A DNA stretch of 64,000 nt from Apostichopus japonicus (GCF_037975245.1 NC_092562.1:14844521-14908520), one strand, 5' to 3'. Counted from the stretch's first letter, positions 23,701 to 35,200 are shown. Notes: generated by a model from the sequence alone, not told the origin. A program made the numbers and translations.

Positions 23701-24803
23701 AGTGAAAGTATCAGTATTCTTCCTATGTAAGCGAAAAGTTGACAGATGTCGACAGCGATTTTAACGACTGAAGTCACGCAAGTTGACACGATGGCCTTAT
23801 CTATCAGTGACAGGGAGAAGAGAGTTAATTGGGTGGATAAAGGAGAGGGGGAGGTGAGGGGGGAAGGGGGATATGGCAAAGGAAAGGATGGCCTGATCAA
23901 GTGCACCTCATCAGAGGTGGATAGATTGTGTAGAGGAGCTTTTAGGAATTATGCAGTTCAAGCTGTAATATTTTAAAGTGTATGAAAAATGGAATCAGAT
24001 TGAAATGTGTAACAAAATAAATTAGGATTGCAAAGGACTCTCTTTTATAACGCCTATTTTGTCATGATTTTATTTTAAAAGGGTCATTAACTGCAGTCAC
24101 TGTGGTTTGAGGGATATTATGACAGTGTAAATCACTTTCATAATTACCAAAAATTTAGTAAACAATGAGGTCCCCCTCCAAAAAAATCCTCGATCTGGCC
24201 TCTATATTTTCAGAATCGGGTGAGCAATATAATTGAACAATGGTGCCGACTCGTGTACTTGCTATAGCGTACGTAAATTGCAATTTTTAGTTTGTATCTC
24301 ATTATTTTGGCGACACTTTATTGCCTAAAGATGTTGCTGAAGTTTGCTGCATAATGGATGCACCCTTAAGTACATCTATATCTTTGATCCATTAAAATAT
24401 TAGCACATCTAAAAACATTCATAAGCCAAAAGACAAAAGCCTTAGCCAACTGTATCTTCCTTTCTGATATTTAATTATTTATGAGTGAACCAGGTAAAAA
24501 CCATACATTTTATTTGATTTTCTTTCTGGCGGGGGTTTTGGGGCGGGGACGATGTGGAAGCTGCAAGACCCCCAAAAAACAAGATTATAGAGGGAAAATA
24601 TGGTAGAGGGAGGAAGGAGAGAGGATAAGAAATGTGTTCTAGATGGACCCATACGGTTCTTATCTGGTATATATGTTATTAATACCGTCATAAACATGTG
24701 AGATTGTCTGTACAGTATTGCCATTTAGTGACAAATCGTGCATTCTATCAGTACATGGTGGATATAGTTGTTCTGTATCACTTCTTCACTGTGTTGGTTT
24801 CTC
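23701..24803. other. Unannotated; one unsupported 76-codon frame
   Basis: The plus frame 23746-23976 begins with a polar stretch (MSTAILTTEVTQVD) followed by a GEGEVRGEGG-type tract from a G-rich run. A GGAG|GTGAGG word inside could act as a splice donor, but there is no matching exon and the ATG context is weak. The minus frame over the same DNA is a P/S-rich shadow. Nothing else recognised. Confidence 0.4.
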
Positions 24804-25034
24804 ATGTATGTATGTATTTTAGATCCACCTGCAAGCAGGAACTCGCAAAGAAGCCTCATTGGCTTATTAAAGCCACAAGCTGACCAAAGTCAGTCTCTTA
24901 GATTCATATGTAACATCCATGATTATGCATTGTCAACAACTCTGTAACTGGACAACATACATTAATCTAGGAGTGACTCGAACCGGGGACCTTATGATTG
25001 AAAGGCACCGGCGTTAACCACTGAGCTAACACTC
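24804..25034 (-). mobile_element. tRNA-derived SINE, full length
   Basis: The best-preserved head in the window. On the minus strand: box A TTAGCTCAGTGG near 25018-25029, box B GGTTCGAGTCA at 24974-24984, body, terminal hairpin TCCTGC-TT-GCAGG(T), and a TACA-repeat tail at the left end. Length is about 230 bp. Head similarity to tRNA includes the D-arm and T-arm words but no complete cloverleaf. Confidence 0.92.
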
Positions 25035-25869
25035 CACTAATGATAGTTTTGTACCTTCTCATATTAGAGTAAACTATTGCAACTTATTTCGCTGTCTAAG
25101 ACATTCATTATACCTTCCTTGTGATAAAGAATTTCAACCTTGGCATTGAGTCTAAACTATACCTTTGCACAAATTGTGCATGTTCCTTCTTTCTACCCCC
25201 TTGGTATTTTATTCACCCATTCATGAGGTCTCAAATTCCGAATAATTCATTCGTAATCTTTAAGGAACGAGTAGGCGCTATCGTATATGTCAGCCAGGTC
25301 CATCTTAATCTGTAAACTAATTAAACTTGGAACTGCAAGCTTAATTGCTAATTCTTACTGAGGCCAGGCGTGTAGGAAGACATACTTCTTTAGGATCTTT
25401 AATTTGATTGTCAATTTTGCCTAAACTCCTCGCAGGTCGATTTCTGGCACAACTAATTGTTCCCCAAAGGTAGTAAAATGATGGGCCCCGTTCCTGAAAG
25501 TTGGTGGATGAAGGGGAAACCACACTCTATAGAACTGTATACTGACGAGCATAGTTTTTTTACTTTCTCCATGTTACATGCGATTGTTTTTGAGTTTTAA
25601 AGCTTCAGAACGGCTCAAGTTTCTTAATCTATATGTGAGATTGCAAGTCTTTTGGGTGATTTCATCAATATTCTGGAATATTTAACATTGAGTTGATTTG
25701 TTTTCTAATTAATTTTGTTACTTTTCTCTAAAAAAGATTGACAATTTCAATGATCACTGGCCACATTGCAAAAATGTTGAGTGTCTTATTTTCTTTATAT
25801 ATCATAATAACATAGGAAGATATCAATATCAGATCTGGAATATGAAACTGAAGAGTGAAACTGATGGGT
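25035..25869. other. Unannotated stretch
   Basis: No recognised gene. Short frames at 25121-25315 (plus) and 25341-25523 (minus) carry no motif. Confidence 0.5.
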
Positions 25870-25935
25870 TCTTATATTCCCCTCCCTCCCCCCACTCCCC
25901 CCTCCCCCATTCCCCTCTCCCATCCTCTTCTGTAT
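25870..25935. repeat. C-rich pyrimidine tract
   Basis: Runs of C interrupted by T and A, ending CCCCAAGATTA. A similar tract ending CCCCCAAGATTA lies at 26245-26300; the shared end word suggests an old duplication. Confidence 0.85.
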
Positions 25936-26244
25936 CCCCAAGATTACCCAATTTCATCAATAAGATCTCATTCCTATTTTATATATAGGTATCCTCTCTC
26001 CAACTGTGTAATTAAATTTAAAAAAAAATTGCCCTGAATTGTTATATATACAAAAATTGTCCTCTGTTGAAAACTTACAAATAAATTTAATTAAAAACTG
26101 CTCTTTGTTACAAAAGCATTCAGATACCTGAAATAATGGTACAGAATGCATTTAAGGATCCATTTTGTTGGAAAGTTTTGAGATAACTTTGTGACTTAGT
26201 CTTCTCCAATTAAAAAGTCACATGTCCCAATATCCCTCAAAGTT

Positions 26245-26300
26245 TTTACCCTCCCCCTCCCCCTCCCCTTCCCCTCCCCCTCCCTCTCCCCCAAGATTAA
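26245..26300. repeat. CCCCCT-type pyrimidine tract
   Basis: Units of CCCCCT and CCCCT, ending CCCCCAAGATTA as at 25935. Confidence 0.9.
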
Positions 26301-26820
26301 ACCCATTTCCCATCTCCTCTCTTCTGATATCCTGGATGTATAAAGGCATCTAGATGCATGATCAATCACTTCTCAGATTTTTCTTGGCAAAACCTACAGA
26401 GTATTTATTTGCATATTAAGGTTGTAATTGATTACACTACAACATTACCTCCTAGGTTTCATGACCAATTGAAGGCTAACGAATAATTAACGAACCTGAT
26501 TCAATCTTCTACCGTTTTTGTCCCCGGGACACATTTATATAAAGAGTGTATCAAGTAATATGCACTTCTTTAGTCCCCCAGAATCGTGCCAGGAATGAAA
26601 GTAACATAACAATGGCAATGTCAAAGGTTACAAATCACTCATGTCATCAGCCGAACCTGAAGCTGAAAACGTCTTTGTGTTTCTTTACAATATTTCAGTC
26701 ATTTTATAATATTTCAGTCATTTATCCACAGAGGAAAAGAATACATTTATGTACAAAAGAAGATGCATTTTGATGAAATTCTGAATGAAAATAATACAAA
26801 ACTGTTGGCAAACTGCTTAT
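26301..26820. other. Unannotated AT-rich stretch
   Basis: No gene recognised. A short direct repeat ATATTTCAGTCATTT occurs at about 26689 and 26709. From about 26795 the sequence is already homologous to the right flank of the 53.6 kb palindrome. Confidence 0.5.
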
Positions 26821-26990
26821 ATACCCACTAAAGAGCCTGTGTAAGAGAATGTGTGAAAGTAAAGAGGGCCTGACATTTCGATCCTAGCAGGATCATCTTC
26901 AGAGGCTGAATCAAGCTCTTCAGCCTCTGAAGAAGATCCTGCTAGGATCGAAACATCAGGCCCTCTTACTATTAGTTAATTCTTAATACA
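26821..26990 (-). mobile_element. Palindromic element, copy 1
   Basis: Left arm 26858-26909 and right arm 26920-26970 are inverted copies (about 51 bp, one indel and a few mismatches) around a 10-nt loop. Both arms contain GATCCTAGCAGGATC(A/T)TCTTC or its complement, GAAAC(A) and CAGGCCCTCTT. The left flank CCACTAAAGAGCCTGTGTAA plus AGAATGTGTGAAAGTAA matches, in inverse orientation, the right flank of copy 2 at 53.7 kb; homology runs about 65 bp beyond the arms. No protein. Probably the terminal part of a retroelement or MITE family with a large foldable end. Confidence 0.8.
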
Positions 26991-28050
26991 GAGAACATTG
27001 ATGATTGGCACTACAAATGTATCCAGTTTCAAGTATGAATCATCAAGAAGGTTACATTTGCCCAGATGACATCGAAGACTACCCACTGTGATCCAACTCC
27101 CTGGAGTAGGTTTAGCCAGTTAAACTAGGGTTACATTCAATCGACCATATCTCGAGTTAGGGAGGAAATAGAGATGGGGTTTTCAACTAGCAGTGTGGCA
27201 TATTTACTCTTCAATAAAAGTTTGACTTGTTTGCCGTCAGAAAATAATTTTTAATATTTCATATCCCATTTGTATACACCTATCAAATATCTGTTATTTA
27301 AATTCCTAGCCCTACTGTGCATGACCCAAAATGTCACATTCAAGTCAAACCACAATACCCTACTTGCTTACCTTAAACTGCATGTCCTATATTTCTGTTT
27401 AAAACACACTTGTGAAGTCCAGACTATTTTAATTCTAAAGAGCCTTTCTCAAAACTAAAACAAAAAAAATATTAAAAAATATTAAAAAATGGAAATTTGA
27501 ATAGGTCATAAATTATTATGACTATTTTGTAATTGAGAGGTTGACCATAAAAGGGTTGGAGTTTAGAAATTAACTGGACAGTCCTATCACCATATGGTCA
27601 AATTGGTCAATCATATAAAGACAGTCTGCCGAACCTATATGACTCCTTGAAACAAAGCTTGCAAAATTGCATTAAAGTGGTAATAAAAATTTGATTTACT
27701 GCAGTTCTCAAAATGAGCGGTTTATTTTTTTTTTTTTTATGGTTGTTGCTTAAGAAGTGAAAGGCTGGCAGGACAATTGACAGTTTTAAGATTTCATGTC
27801 AATAGATGGTAATTAATCAGGATGAAGCCTGTAAAGCTGATGTCAAAATTAAGTCGAGCAGCGAGTCTTAAGAAATATTCACCATGTTGTTGACGTCTGT
27901 ATTAATGCATATGCGGAGAGACTTGTTATTAGGAACTAATATAGTTGAATACTGAGCCTTACTGTGTGTTGTAGAGATGCCAGTTGTGCATGGTAGATTT
28001 GGAAGAAAGAGGTCAGAGGTCAAGACAGTGACCAGAAAGTAGGTCAGTAC
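26991..28050. other. Unannotated AT-rich stretch
   Basis: A-rich run with a duplicated AAAATATTAAAAAATATT word near 27465-27490 and a T run at 27727-27740. No gene recognised. Confidence 0.5.
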
Positions 28051-28065
28051 GGGGGGGGGGGGGGG
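28051..28065 (+). repeat. Poly-G run
   Basis: Fifteen consecutive G. Can seed quadruplex structures and is prone to length polymorphism and sequencing error. Confidence 0.95.
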
Positions 28066-28544
28066 AAGTGCTTAATTGTTACCAAATTTTGTAAGCTAGG
28101 TTGTATTGAGTGTAGAATGGAGATAGGTAGGTATCATCGTTCGCAAATACCCAAACCAGTCAGTTTTTGGGAAAATCAGTACCACTTTTAGTCTTCTCAT
28201 TATGCGAATGGAAGAAGAAGCAGTTGGCATTTGCCTTGAAATTGAGACAAGCCAACTATCTGAAGCAAAAAGAAAAGAAAAAAAAACATAAACAAATAAC
28301 TGACATATTTATGCTTTCGGTGCTTATAAATCCTCCAATACCTTTGGAGATATAATTCAATAGATTTCCTGGGAAACAAACAAATAGTTAAAATTTCATA
28401 TCCTAGTGGATCCTTGATGTCCTATCAATAGACATGTTTATGTCTTTTTAAGTTTGGCATCAAAACCCTGATATATTGTCTCTCAAGGAAACAAGATATT
28501 TTTTTAGCTTTATAAAAACAAAATTCTCTTCAAATAGTCTTTGA
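28066..28544. other. Unannotated stretch
   Basis: No recognised gene; a 62-codon lysine-rich frame at 28167-28355 is a product of an A-rich run. Confidence 0.5.
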
Positions 28545-28990
28545 TGAAAAGTGAACAAATTAAATGAGTATTATTATGCATTAAAATTAAATTATTATTA
28601 CTATGATCCAATTGTCTCTTAACATGAGGATTTATTAAAGGGGCATTCTGATGGCTGATGTTGATTGCTTTAATACAAATGTTTGCAATTTTCTTATGAA
28701 AATTGAACACTTTAATGAGTATTATATGCATTAAACTGAAATTATTATTACTATTATTCAATTGTCTCTTAACATGAGGATTTATTAAAGGGGCATTCTG
28801 GTGGCTGATGTTGATTGCTTTAAAACAAATGTTTGCAATTTTCTTATGAAAACTGAACAAATTTAATGAGTATTATATGCATTCAAATTAAGTTATGATT
28901 ATTATTATGATACAATTGTCTCTTAACATGAGGATTTTATTAAAGGGGCATTCTGATGGCTGGAGTTGATTGCTATAAATACAAATATTT
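28545..28990 (+). repeat. 150-bp tandem repeat, 3 copies, carrying a transposon-like end
   Basis: CAATTGTCTCTTAACATGAG recurs at 28609, 28759 and 28913 (periods 150 and 154 bp). Each copy carries TTAA followed by AGGGGCATTCTG, with TTAA at 28635, 28785 and 28940. The third of these is the left end of the element at 28944. A minus frame of 116 codons (28510-28860) shows a 50-residue internal repeat because 150 is divisible by three; the 154-bp copy breaks it, so it is not a likely gene. Confidence 0.88.
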
Positions 28991-29538
28991 ACAATTTACT
29001 GCATCTTTAAGTCAAAACCACACCCTGATACAGTAGCATTTGGTTCGGCAAATATATGAATGTTTAAAATTTGGTAATATTTTGCATCTGGCAACATCAG
29101 AATGAAAGATGTCATCATAACAACTCAGTTGAAAATTTGTTTGATTTTCTTTATAACATTTCGTTCACTCATTCTCAGAAGTATTAATATTTCTACAAAA
29201 AAGAGTTGTGTTTTGATGTGAACAAGTTCCAAAAACATATAGAGAACATTTATAGCTAATTGAGCATTCCAACTTTCAAAGATAAGAAGATTATGAAAGC
29301 AAAGTAAAGCTTTTGAAGAAACAATTGCAGCTGTTACAACATCACAGATCACCTGATGTGATCCACTGTCAGAAAAATTGGAGGGTGTATCCAGCCAAAA
29401 TTACATTCATTCAGGCAACCGAGTCCCTTCAGTTAGGGACAAGATTTGAGATTTTTGAAGTTTTCAACAAATGGTGTGGAATACATATTTTTTTCTTATC
29501 CTTATAAGTGTCACAATGCCTGCAACTGGAATACCCCT
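28944..29538 (+). mobile_element. TTAA-flanked non-autonomous element A
   Basis: Bounded by TTAA at 28940-28943 and 29539-29542. The left end starts AGGGGCATTCTGATGGCTGG; the inverted right end starts AGGGGTATTCCAGTTGCAGG, about 20 of 29 positions matching when TTAA is included. Internal words GGCAAATATATGAATG, GCATCTGGCAAC and ATTTCTACA recur in inverted order in element B (31470-32273). No transposase is encoded; length 595 bp, or about 900 bp if the two upstream left-end copies are included. TTAA target use suggests piggyBac- or Kolobok-type mobilisation. Confidence 0.72.
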
Positions 29539-29542
29539 TTAA

Positions 29543-30080
29543 AATTATTACAAAACTAGTTAACATTGCAATTCACAGAATATAGCCACAAGGCAATTAA
29601 TAAAATTGTTCTTAAGTGTCAACCCTCAAAATCACTAAGCCAGCATTGCCTTTCAAGACAGTAATAAATGATCTATATATGAAAAGTAGAAAAAGGAGAA
29701 GAAGAAAAAAACCATAAAAAAAATAAATATATAAAACAGAAATAAATAAAAACATCTCATTTACCCACTATTTCTGCTAAACCAGATATCTGTCTGCTTT
29801 TTTCTTCCTTTCCTTTTTTTATATTTTTTATTACTTTGTTTAAGTTATTTATTTTTGGCCTTTTTATTTCTTTGTCCTCATGTGCTTCTTCATACAGCCG
29901 TTGGCAGTTTCCCCTGTTAATGGATTTGTTTTTCTACTAATAATGAGGTTATTGACTCTGAAAATTTCACTTACTTGACGTAACACCAAATAGACAAAAT
30001 ATATTACTCTAGAATAGCTTATGAAACATGCTAGTAAATCTTTTAGAAAAATCAAAAAGACAATTTTTTTTTTTTTTAAA
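29543..30080. other. Unannotated AT-rich stretch
   Basis: A-rich 29680-29755 and T-rich 29805-29870. An 86-codon minus frame at 29864-30124 has no motif. Confidence 0.5.
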
Positions 30081-30487
30081 CATCTAGTTTTGCTATCAAT
30101 TTTTGATACTCTCTCTCCGGGCAAGACAATGGTATCAGTATTATGTTTAACTGAAGTTTTTCACAGACCAGAGAAATTAATGTGGAGCAAGCAGTTTCTT
30201 CTCCAATAGAAACACCATCAAGTTATGCAGGGTGGTGATAATAAAATATTTATACTAAAATTCAATTTCTTCTACCAAAACAGCTATTATTGTACATCTA
30301 GTTTTGCTATCAATTTTTGATACTCTTATCTCAGGGCAAGACAATAGTATTAGTATTATTAGGTCTAACTGAAGTTGACCAGAGAAATAAAAGTAGAACC
30401 AACAGCTCTTCTCCAATAGCAACCAAGATACACCTTCAAGTTATGCAGGGTGGTGATAATAAAATATTTATACTAAAATGCAATTCT
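30081..30487 (+). repeat. Direct duplication of ~190 bp
   Basis: CATCTAGTTTTGCTATCAAT begins copy 1 (30081-30270) and copy 2 (30295-30487), offset 214 bp. Both continue with GGGCAAGACAAT, CCAGAGAAAT, CTTCTCCAATAG and end GCAGGGTGGTGATAATAAAA. Diverged by substitutions and indels. Two short plus frames (30021-30209 and 30317-30508) start with related peptides for this reason. Confidence 0.88.
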
Positions 30488-30772
30488 GTAAAAAAATCAG
30501 GAACATAACGCAATTCATAATGGGTCCATAAAATCAACCATTAGTAGTACGTTACATAGGAGATGAATAAGCTAAACATCAGAACTGAAATAAGTTTTAG
30601 TGTTTAGTGGTTATAAAATTCATCTCCAAATCTTTTTGGCTTAATATATAACTCATACATTTTGGATTGAAAGAGGCCCTCATGTCATTTTTGACACTGT
30701 TGTTACGTCAATTTTGAAAGGGTAGGAGGGAGCTCAGGGGGGAGATGGTTGTATATTTCAGAGAATGGATAT
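30488..30772. other. Unannotated stretch before SINE
   Basis: No gene seen; the G-rich segment 30715-30745 precedes the SINE head. Confidence 0.5.
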
Positions 30773-31022
30773 GTTAGCTCAGTGGTGTTAGCTCAGTGTT
30801 GGCTCAGTGTTAGCTCAGTGGTTAACACCGGTGCTTTCCAATCATAAGGTCCCCAGTTTGAGTCACTCCAAGATTAATGTATGTCGTCCAGTTACAGAGT
30901 TGTTGACAATTGACAATTCATAATCATGGACGTTAAATATGAATCTAAGAGACTGACTTCGGTCAGCTTGCGGCTTTGATAAGCCAATGAGGCTTCTTCG
31001 CGAGTTCCTATACATACAGTAC
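30773..31022 (+). mobile_element. tRNA-derived SINE with quadruplicated box A
   Basis: Plus-strand SINE copy. The head begins with four tandem GTT(A/G)GCTCAGT words at 30773, 30787, 30798 and 30809; only the last continues into GGTTAACACCGGTGC as in the other copies. Box B is degenerate (GTTTGAGTCACTCC, near 30856-30869). The 3' end stops at GCGAGTTCCT and runs into ATACATACAG, lacking the TGCTTGCAGGA hairpin of the other copies. Extra A boxes may reflect slippage in the template or an altered promoter. Confidence 0.92.
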
Positions 31023-31107
31023 ATATATAGCTTTTAATAGATGTGAAGTTTTGTATTTAGTAATTTTTTCGACATTGTACCTTGCATTTAAGATTTGCAC
31101 ATTCCAC

Positions 31108-31146
31108 ATGTATGTATGTATTTTAGATCCTCCTGCAAGCAGGAAC
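31108..31146 (-). mobile_element. 3' fragment of the tRNA-derived SINE
   Basis: Only the tail: on the plus strand it reads as a TGTA repeat, then TTTTAGATCCTCC and TGCAAGCAGGAAC, the complement of the terminal hairpin and tail. Everything upstream is missing, as in 5'-truncated reverse-transcribed insertions. Orientation is opposite to the SINE that ends 85 bp away. Confidence 0.8.
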
Positions 31147-31465
31147 ATGCATGTTCTTTTTACTTTGATAAAACCACCTGCTTTGCTTTTTCCTTTTTGC
31201 TTTAATCGTCGGTTTAATTAACTGTGTAAATTGCAACCGCGGCATTTCCCAGTGGGACAATAAGCTGGTGTGTGGCAATATGCTACATTTTGTAATGACG
31301 TTTCCTTCGAGAGTCCTCATGAGAGTGTCTCGACTAAAATCATATTTAAACTAATCTCCATAGTGAGTATGCAGGTCTCTATGTGATAACAGTGACAGAG
31401 TTCAAGCATATTTAAGGCATTGGCAGAATGTATTTTTAAAATGTGAATTAAGACAGATCTACGTA
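31147..31465. other. Unannotated stretch
   Basis: No recognised gene. A 65-codon minus frame at 31123-31320 begins in this stretch and ends in the SINE fragment. Confidence 0.5.
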
Positions 31466-31469
31466 TTAA

Positions 31470-32273
31470 AGAGATATTCCAGTACTAGACAATGTAAGAA
31501 TTTACCTCACATAGAAAAAGATTCCACACTATTAATAGTTGAAAAGACCCATTTCAGTAGATATATATCTTGCTCATAACTAGAGGTAATAGTCAATTAA
31601 ATGTAACCATATATGTTAGCTATATGTTATCTATATGTTAGTTAGTTATCTATATATGCTAGCTATATGTTAGTTAGTTATCTATATATGCTAGCTATAT
31701 GTTAGTTAGTTATCTATATATGCTAGCTATATGTTAGTTAGTTATCTATATGCTAGCTATATGTTAGCTATATGTTAGATATTTATCTATGTGCAAGCTA
31801 TATGTTAGTTATAATTAAACCCACCATTCTTCCAATTAAGGAGTGGGCAATGGTAAGTATATAATATGTGATGTCATCATGGATATTTTTCAAAAGCATT
31901 GTCTTTCTTTTAAAATCTTCTTTTCGATTTTTCCTTGAAAATTGATTGATTTGAATTGTTTGCTTTTAAATAGCTGTCAAGGTTCTCTGTGTGTAGACTT
32001 TCATCAAAAATGCAACTTTTCTGTAGAAATTGTGATCTTCCTCTATGAATAAATGAGTTAATTAAATACTATATAAATAAAAGCAAAACTATATTCAGCT
32101 GAATTGATATTTTTGTTGTTGCCAGATGCATTTTCAAACTACCACCAAATTTGAAAAATTCATATCTTTGCCATACAGAATGGTAAAAACATGTAGTTTG
32201 AACCTAAAGATGCTGAAACTTTCCAGCATTTTTTTGTAAAGTAATTAATCAACTTTAGTCACTAAAGTATCCC
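31470..32273 (-). mobile_element. TTAA-flanked non-autonomous element B
   Basis: Bounded by TTAA at 31466-31469 and 32274-32277. Read on the minus strand it aligns with element A: GTTGATT near the left end, GCATCTTTA, ATATGAAT, AAATTTGG, GCATCTGGCAAC, ACTCATT, TTTCTACA, GTGGAAT and finally CTGGAATATCTCTTTAA, against CTGGAATACCCCTTTAA in A. Length 804 bp; the extra length is mostly the internal ATATGTTAG array at 31609-31812. No transposase. Confidence 0.72.
31609..31812. repeat. 32-bp AT-rich tandem array inside element B
   Basis: About five to six units built from GCTATATGTTAGTTAGTTAT and CTATATATGCTA, with shorter variants at both ends. Unit words are themselves made of TTAG and TATA steps. 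Confidence 0.88.
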
Positions 32274-32277
32274 TTAA

Positions 32278-35200
32278 ATTAATTCAAACTAGCATAGGCC
32301 ATATAATCACCTCATCAAATTGAAATTCAAAATGGGTACAGTATGTATAATATTCCTGCTATATTTCAACGCAATAAATTAATTTATGATAAAATGACCT
32401 GCATTGCTGAATTAATTTCAACAACACTTTATATAAATGATCAAATTTATTCAAATTTTAATTAATGATACTATTTTTATATCAATCAGGTGAGTGTGAC
32501 TTAATTGTTGTAATTATGATCAATTACTACATATTATTTTAACCACATTTCCTAGTATAAAAGTGTATTGTCAGCCATTTAGAGTATCAAACAAAAGGAT
32601 ATAACATTCACCCTGGATTAGCTACCACCTTTACTTCCTTTGTCCTTTGTTCCATGCATCCAGGCCTTGTACTAAGAGGATGGGGTCTCAGGAGGGTATA
32701 GTTGGGCCATGGGGTCAGTTACTGGGCCAGGCAAAATATGGGAATAATGGGTATTGCGAGGGGAAATATGGGTAATGTATTCATTTTCAAAATATGTAAA
32801 CTTTTGTTGTTAGCTGGTAATAATCTGATACCAAGCTTAGCTACAGTAACCTGCTTATAATATACACCCAGCAGAGATTATTCCAGACAATCCACCCAGT
32901 ATGCATAATGGTCACCCAAACACAATGGCTACTTAAGTATACAACATGGCTGAGCAAGTATTTCTGGGATGAAAATGAACATGCCTTGGCCAGTAATCAT
33001 GCTGCCTTACAATTGAATACTTAGAGGAGAAATAAAGTCCTTACAAAAGAGGCAATGTGACATACTTGTTCCTGGTCTGACCGGGTTGCTGCAAGCATCT
33101 GGAAAACACAACAATTGGAGGCTTAAAATCAGAGAAACAGTTTAGCCTGTATTGCATAACTATTAAAAGGATACTAAAATCAGGCAAAATTCCTGCACAA
33201 AATGTTAAAGATCTTGTGCAATCAGCAGCAGGTGTTGTAGATTATAGTATACTATCTTCAATGGATCAATTGCAAGTTGTGTGACTTATCTTGAAAGTAC
33301 TATTTTCACTGTTAACTTCACAAAACTGCTGCGGAAGATCTGTATACAAAAGTGTGAATGCTAACTTATTCCCTGTAAGGATCCCATCTTGCCTCTTAGT
33401 AGCCCCAGGGTGGGTCCTGCTATATGGTTGTTGGTGCTGACGGGGCCCAGCAGGATGTTTCGAAAGGAAACTGGTGATGGAGGAACTTACACCACCCTTC
33501 ATCTATCTTCAAAGCTGCGAACAGCCCTCTACTGCAGTAGTTTGAAGATAGTTGTTGGTGTTTTGACATGTAATTAACTTTAAGTAGTTGATCAACAGAC
33601 CTTCTGATAATTAGTTCTTTTTATTATTTGTTACTTATTATTAGTTTTGAGCGATTAATGAATTTTGCTTCAAACTATAGTAATTAAGGTATGTTTTCTG
33701 CATGTCACATGACTGAATTTATTCTTATTCACTATAACTCTTCAATCCTTTTTTCTTTCTTAATTTTTTTTACACTGTTTTTGGTTTAAATTTATTGGTT
33801 GTTTTACTCTTTAATTTATGCTATTTTTTGAAAGAGCAGAATACCAATTGATGGTGGAAAGTTATTAGATTAAATAATTGACGTAATTTTGTTTAATTTT
33901 TAATTTTACTTTAAATCGTTGATTATAGTGGACATTTTAAATATACACAGTTTTATAACAGGGAACTTTTTTCCATAAAATAACCTTAAAGATCTGAATA
34001 TTAATACCAAACTATTATCACTGCTTCTAATATTTCATTCTATTTGTTTTTTCCATTAGATCATCTTATGCCATAAAGTGGAACAGCTTTCTTTGTTTCT
34101 AACTGGAATAATTCTTTTGGACACAGACATGTTTTCCTGAATTTTCTTTCTATTGCGATTCGTTCCTTCGTTGATATTTGGTGAGTACTCACATTTTGTT
34201 GTTAATTTCTTTTTTTTTTTGCGGGATTAGTGATGCCATAAAAGCATTTATATAAAACAAAATATACTAACAAAAAATATGATACATAAGTATCATAATT
34301 ATCACATAAAACCAGCAATATTTGTAAGAAATTTTACATCAATTTAATGGCTTTTAATAAGTAGAATACATTTGATGATGGTCATTCATTTTGAAAGTTG
34401 ATGATCTTTGTATTAAGATATTACTCTAACGACCCATTTACGTTAGACTTGGAGAGGCAAGGAATTGGATTCTGCTACAGTGTTAAATTTGTAATGTAAA
34501 CGCTGTTCGAGGTTGACTTGAGATCGACCTGGTATAGACCCGGGATTGACCAGGGATCAGCGACGATTGTGAGCATAGGGTTTGATTTTGTATTTTTTAC
34601 TGCAGTGTATTTCCAGTCTAGATATTTAGCATATATGTAAACATAGCATATATATATCTAAACATAACAGAAATAACATAATAAAACAATGTAAATAGAG
34701 AATGATAAACGAATATACTAAGCGATAGTTTCTTATATACTATCATTCAAACCTTTCGCAACAACTTTTAATTTATTGTACATATGGCAACTGTGGTTTT
34801 TAAATACAATGTGTTTCTCAACACTAAAGATCAAATCTACAGCGCTAATAAAATGAGCGTGGCTGGGATTGATTACCTGCAATTTACATTTGTAAATGAA
34901 ATATTTAGCATGAAGTAAGAAAAAAATTATGTGCATAGGGTTTGATACCTGGTGGGGGTGGGGGTGGATGAGTCTAATGTTAACACGTGGTAGGGGGTGG
35001 GTTGTTGTTGTTCGAAATCAAAATGCTGAACACCAATCCTGGGGTCTCATCTTTAATGTAACTGCCGGCGGCCTAAAAACTTCAAAGAAAACTATCCATA
35101 TGTTGAATGAGATATGTGAACATAAATTCTGACATATTCATTTATAAAACAAAATTGGAGCAAACTTATTCCATAATCAACTCTACCTTTCTGAATAATC

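Noticed and set aside
28510-28860. 116-codon minus frame with a 50-residue internal repeat
   Set aside because: The repeat follows from a 150-bp tandem DNA unit; the third copy has a 154-bp spacing that breaks the frame, and the DNA carries transposon ends.
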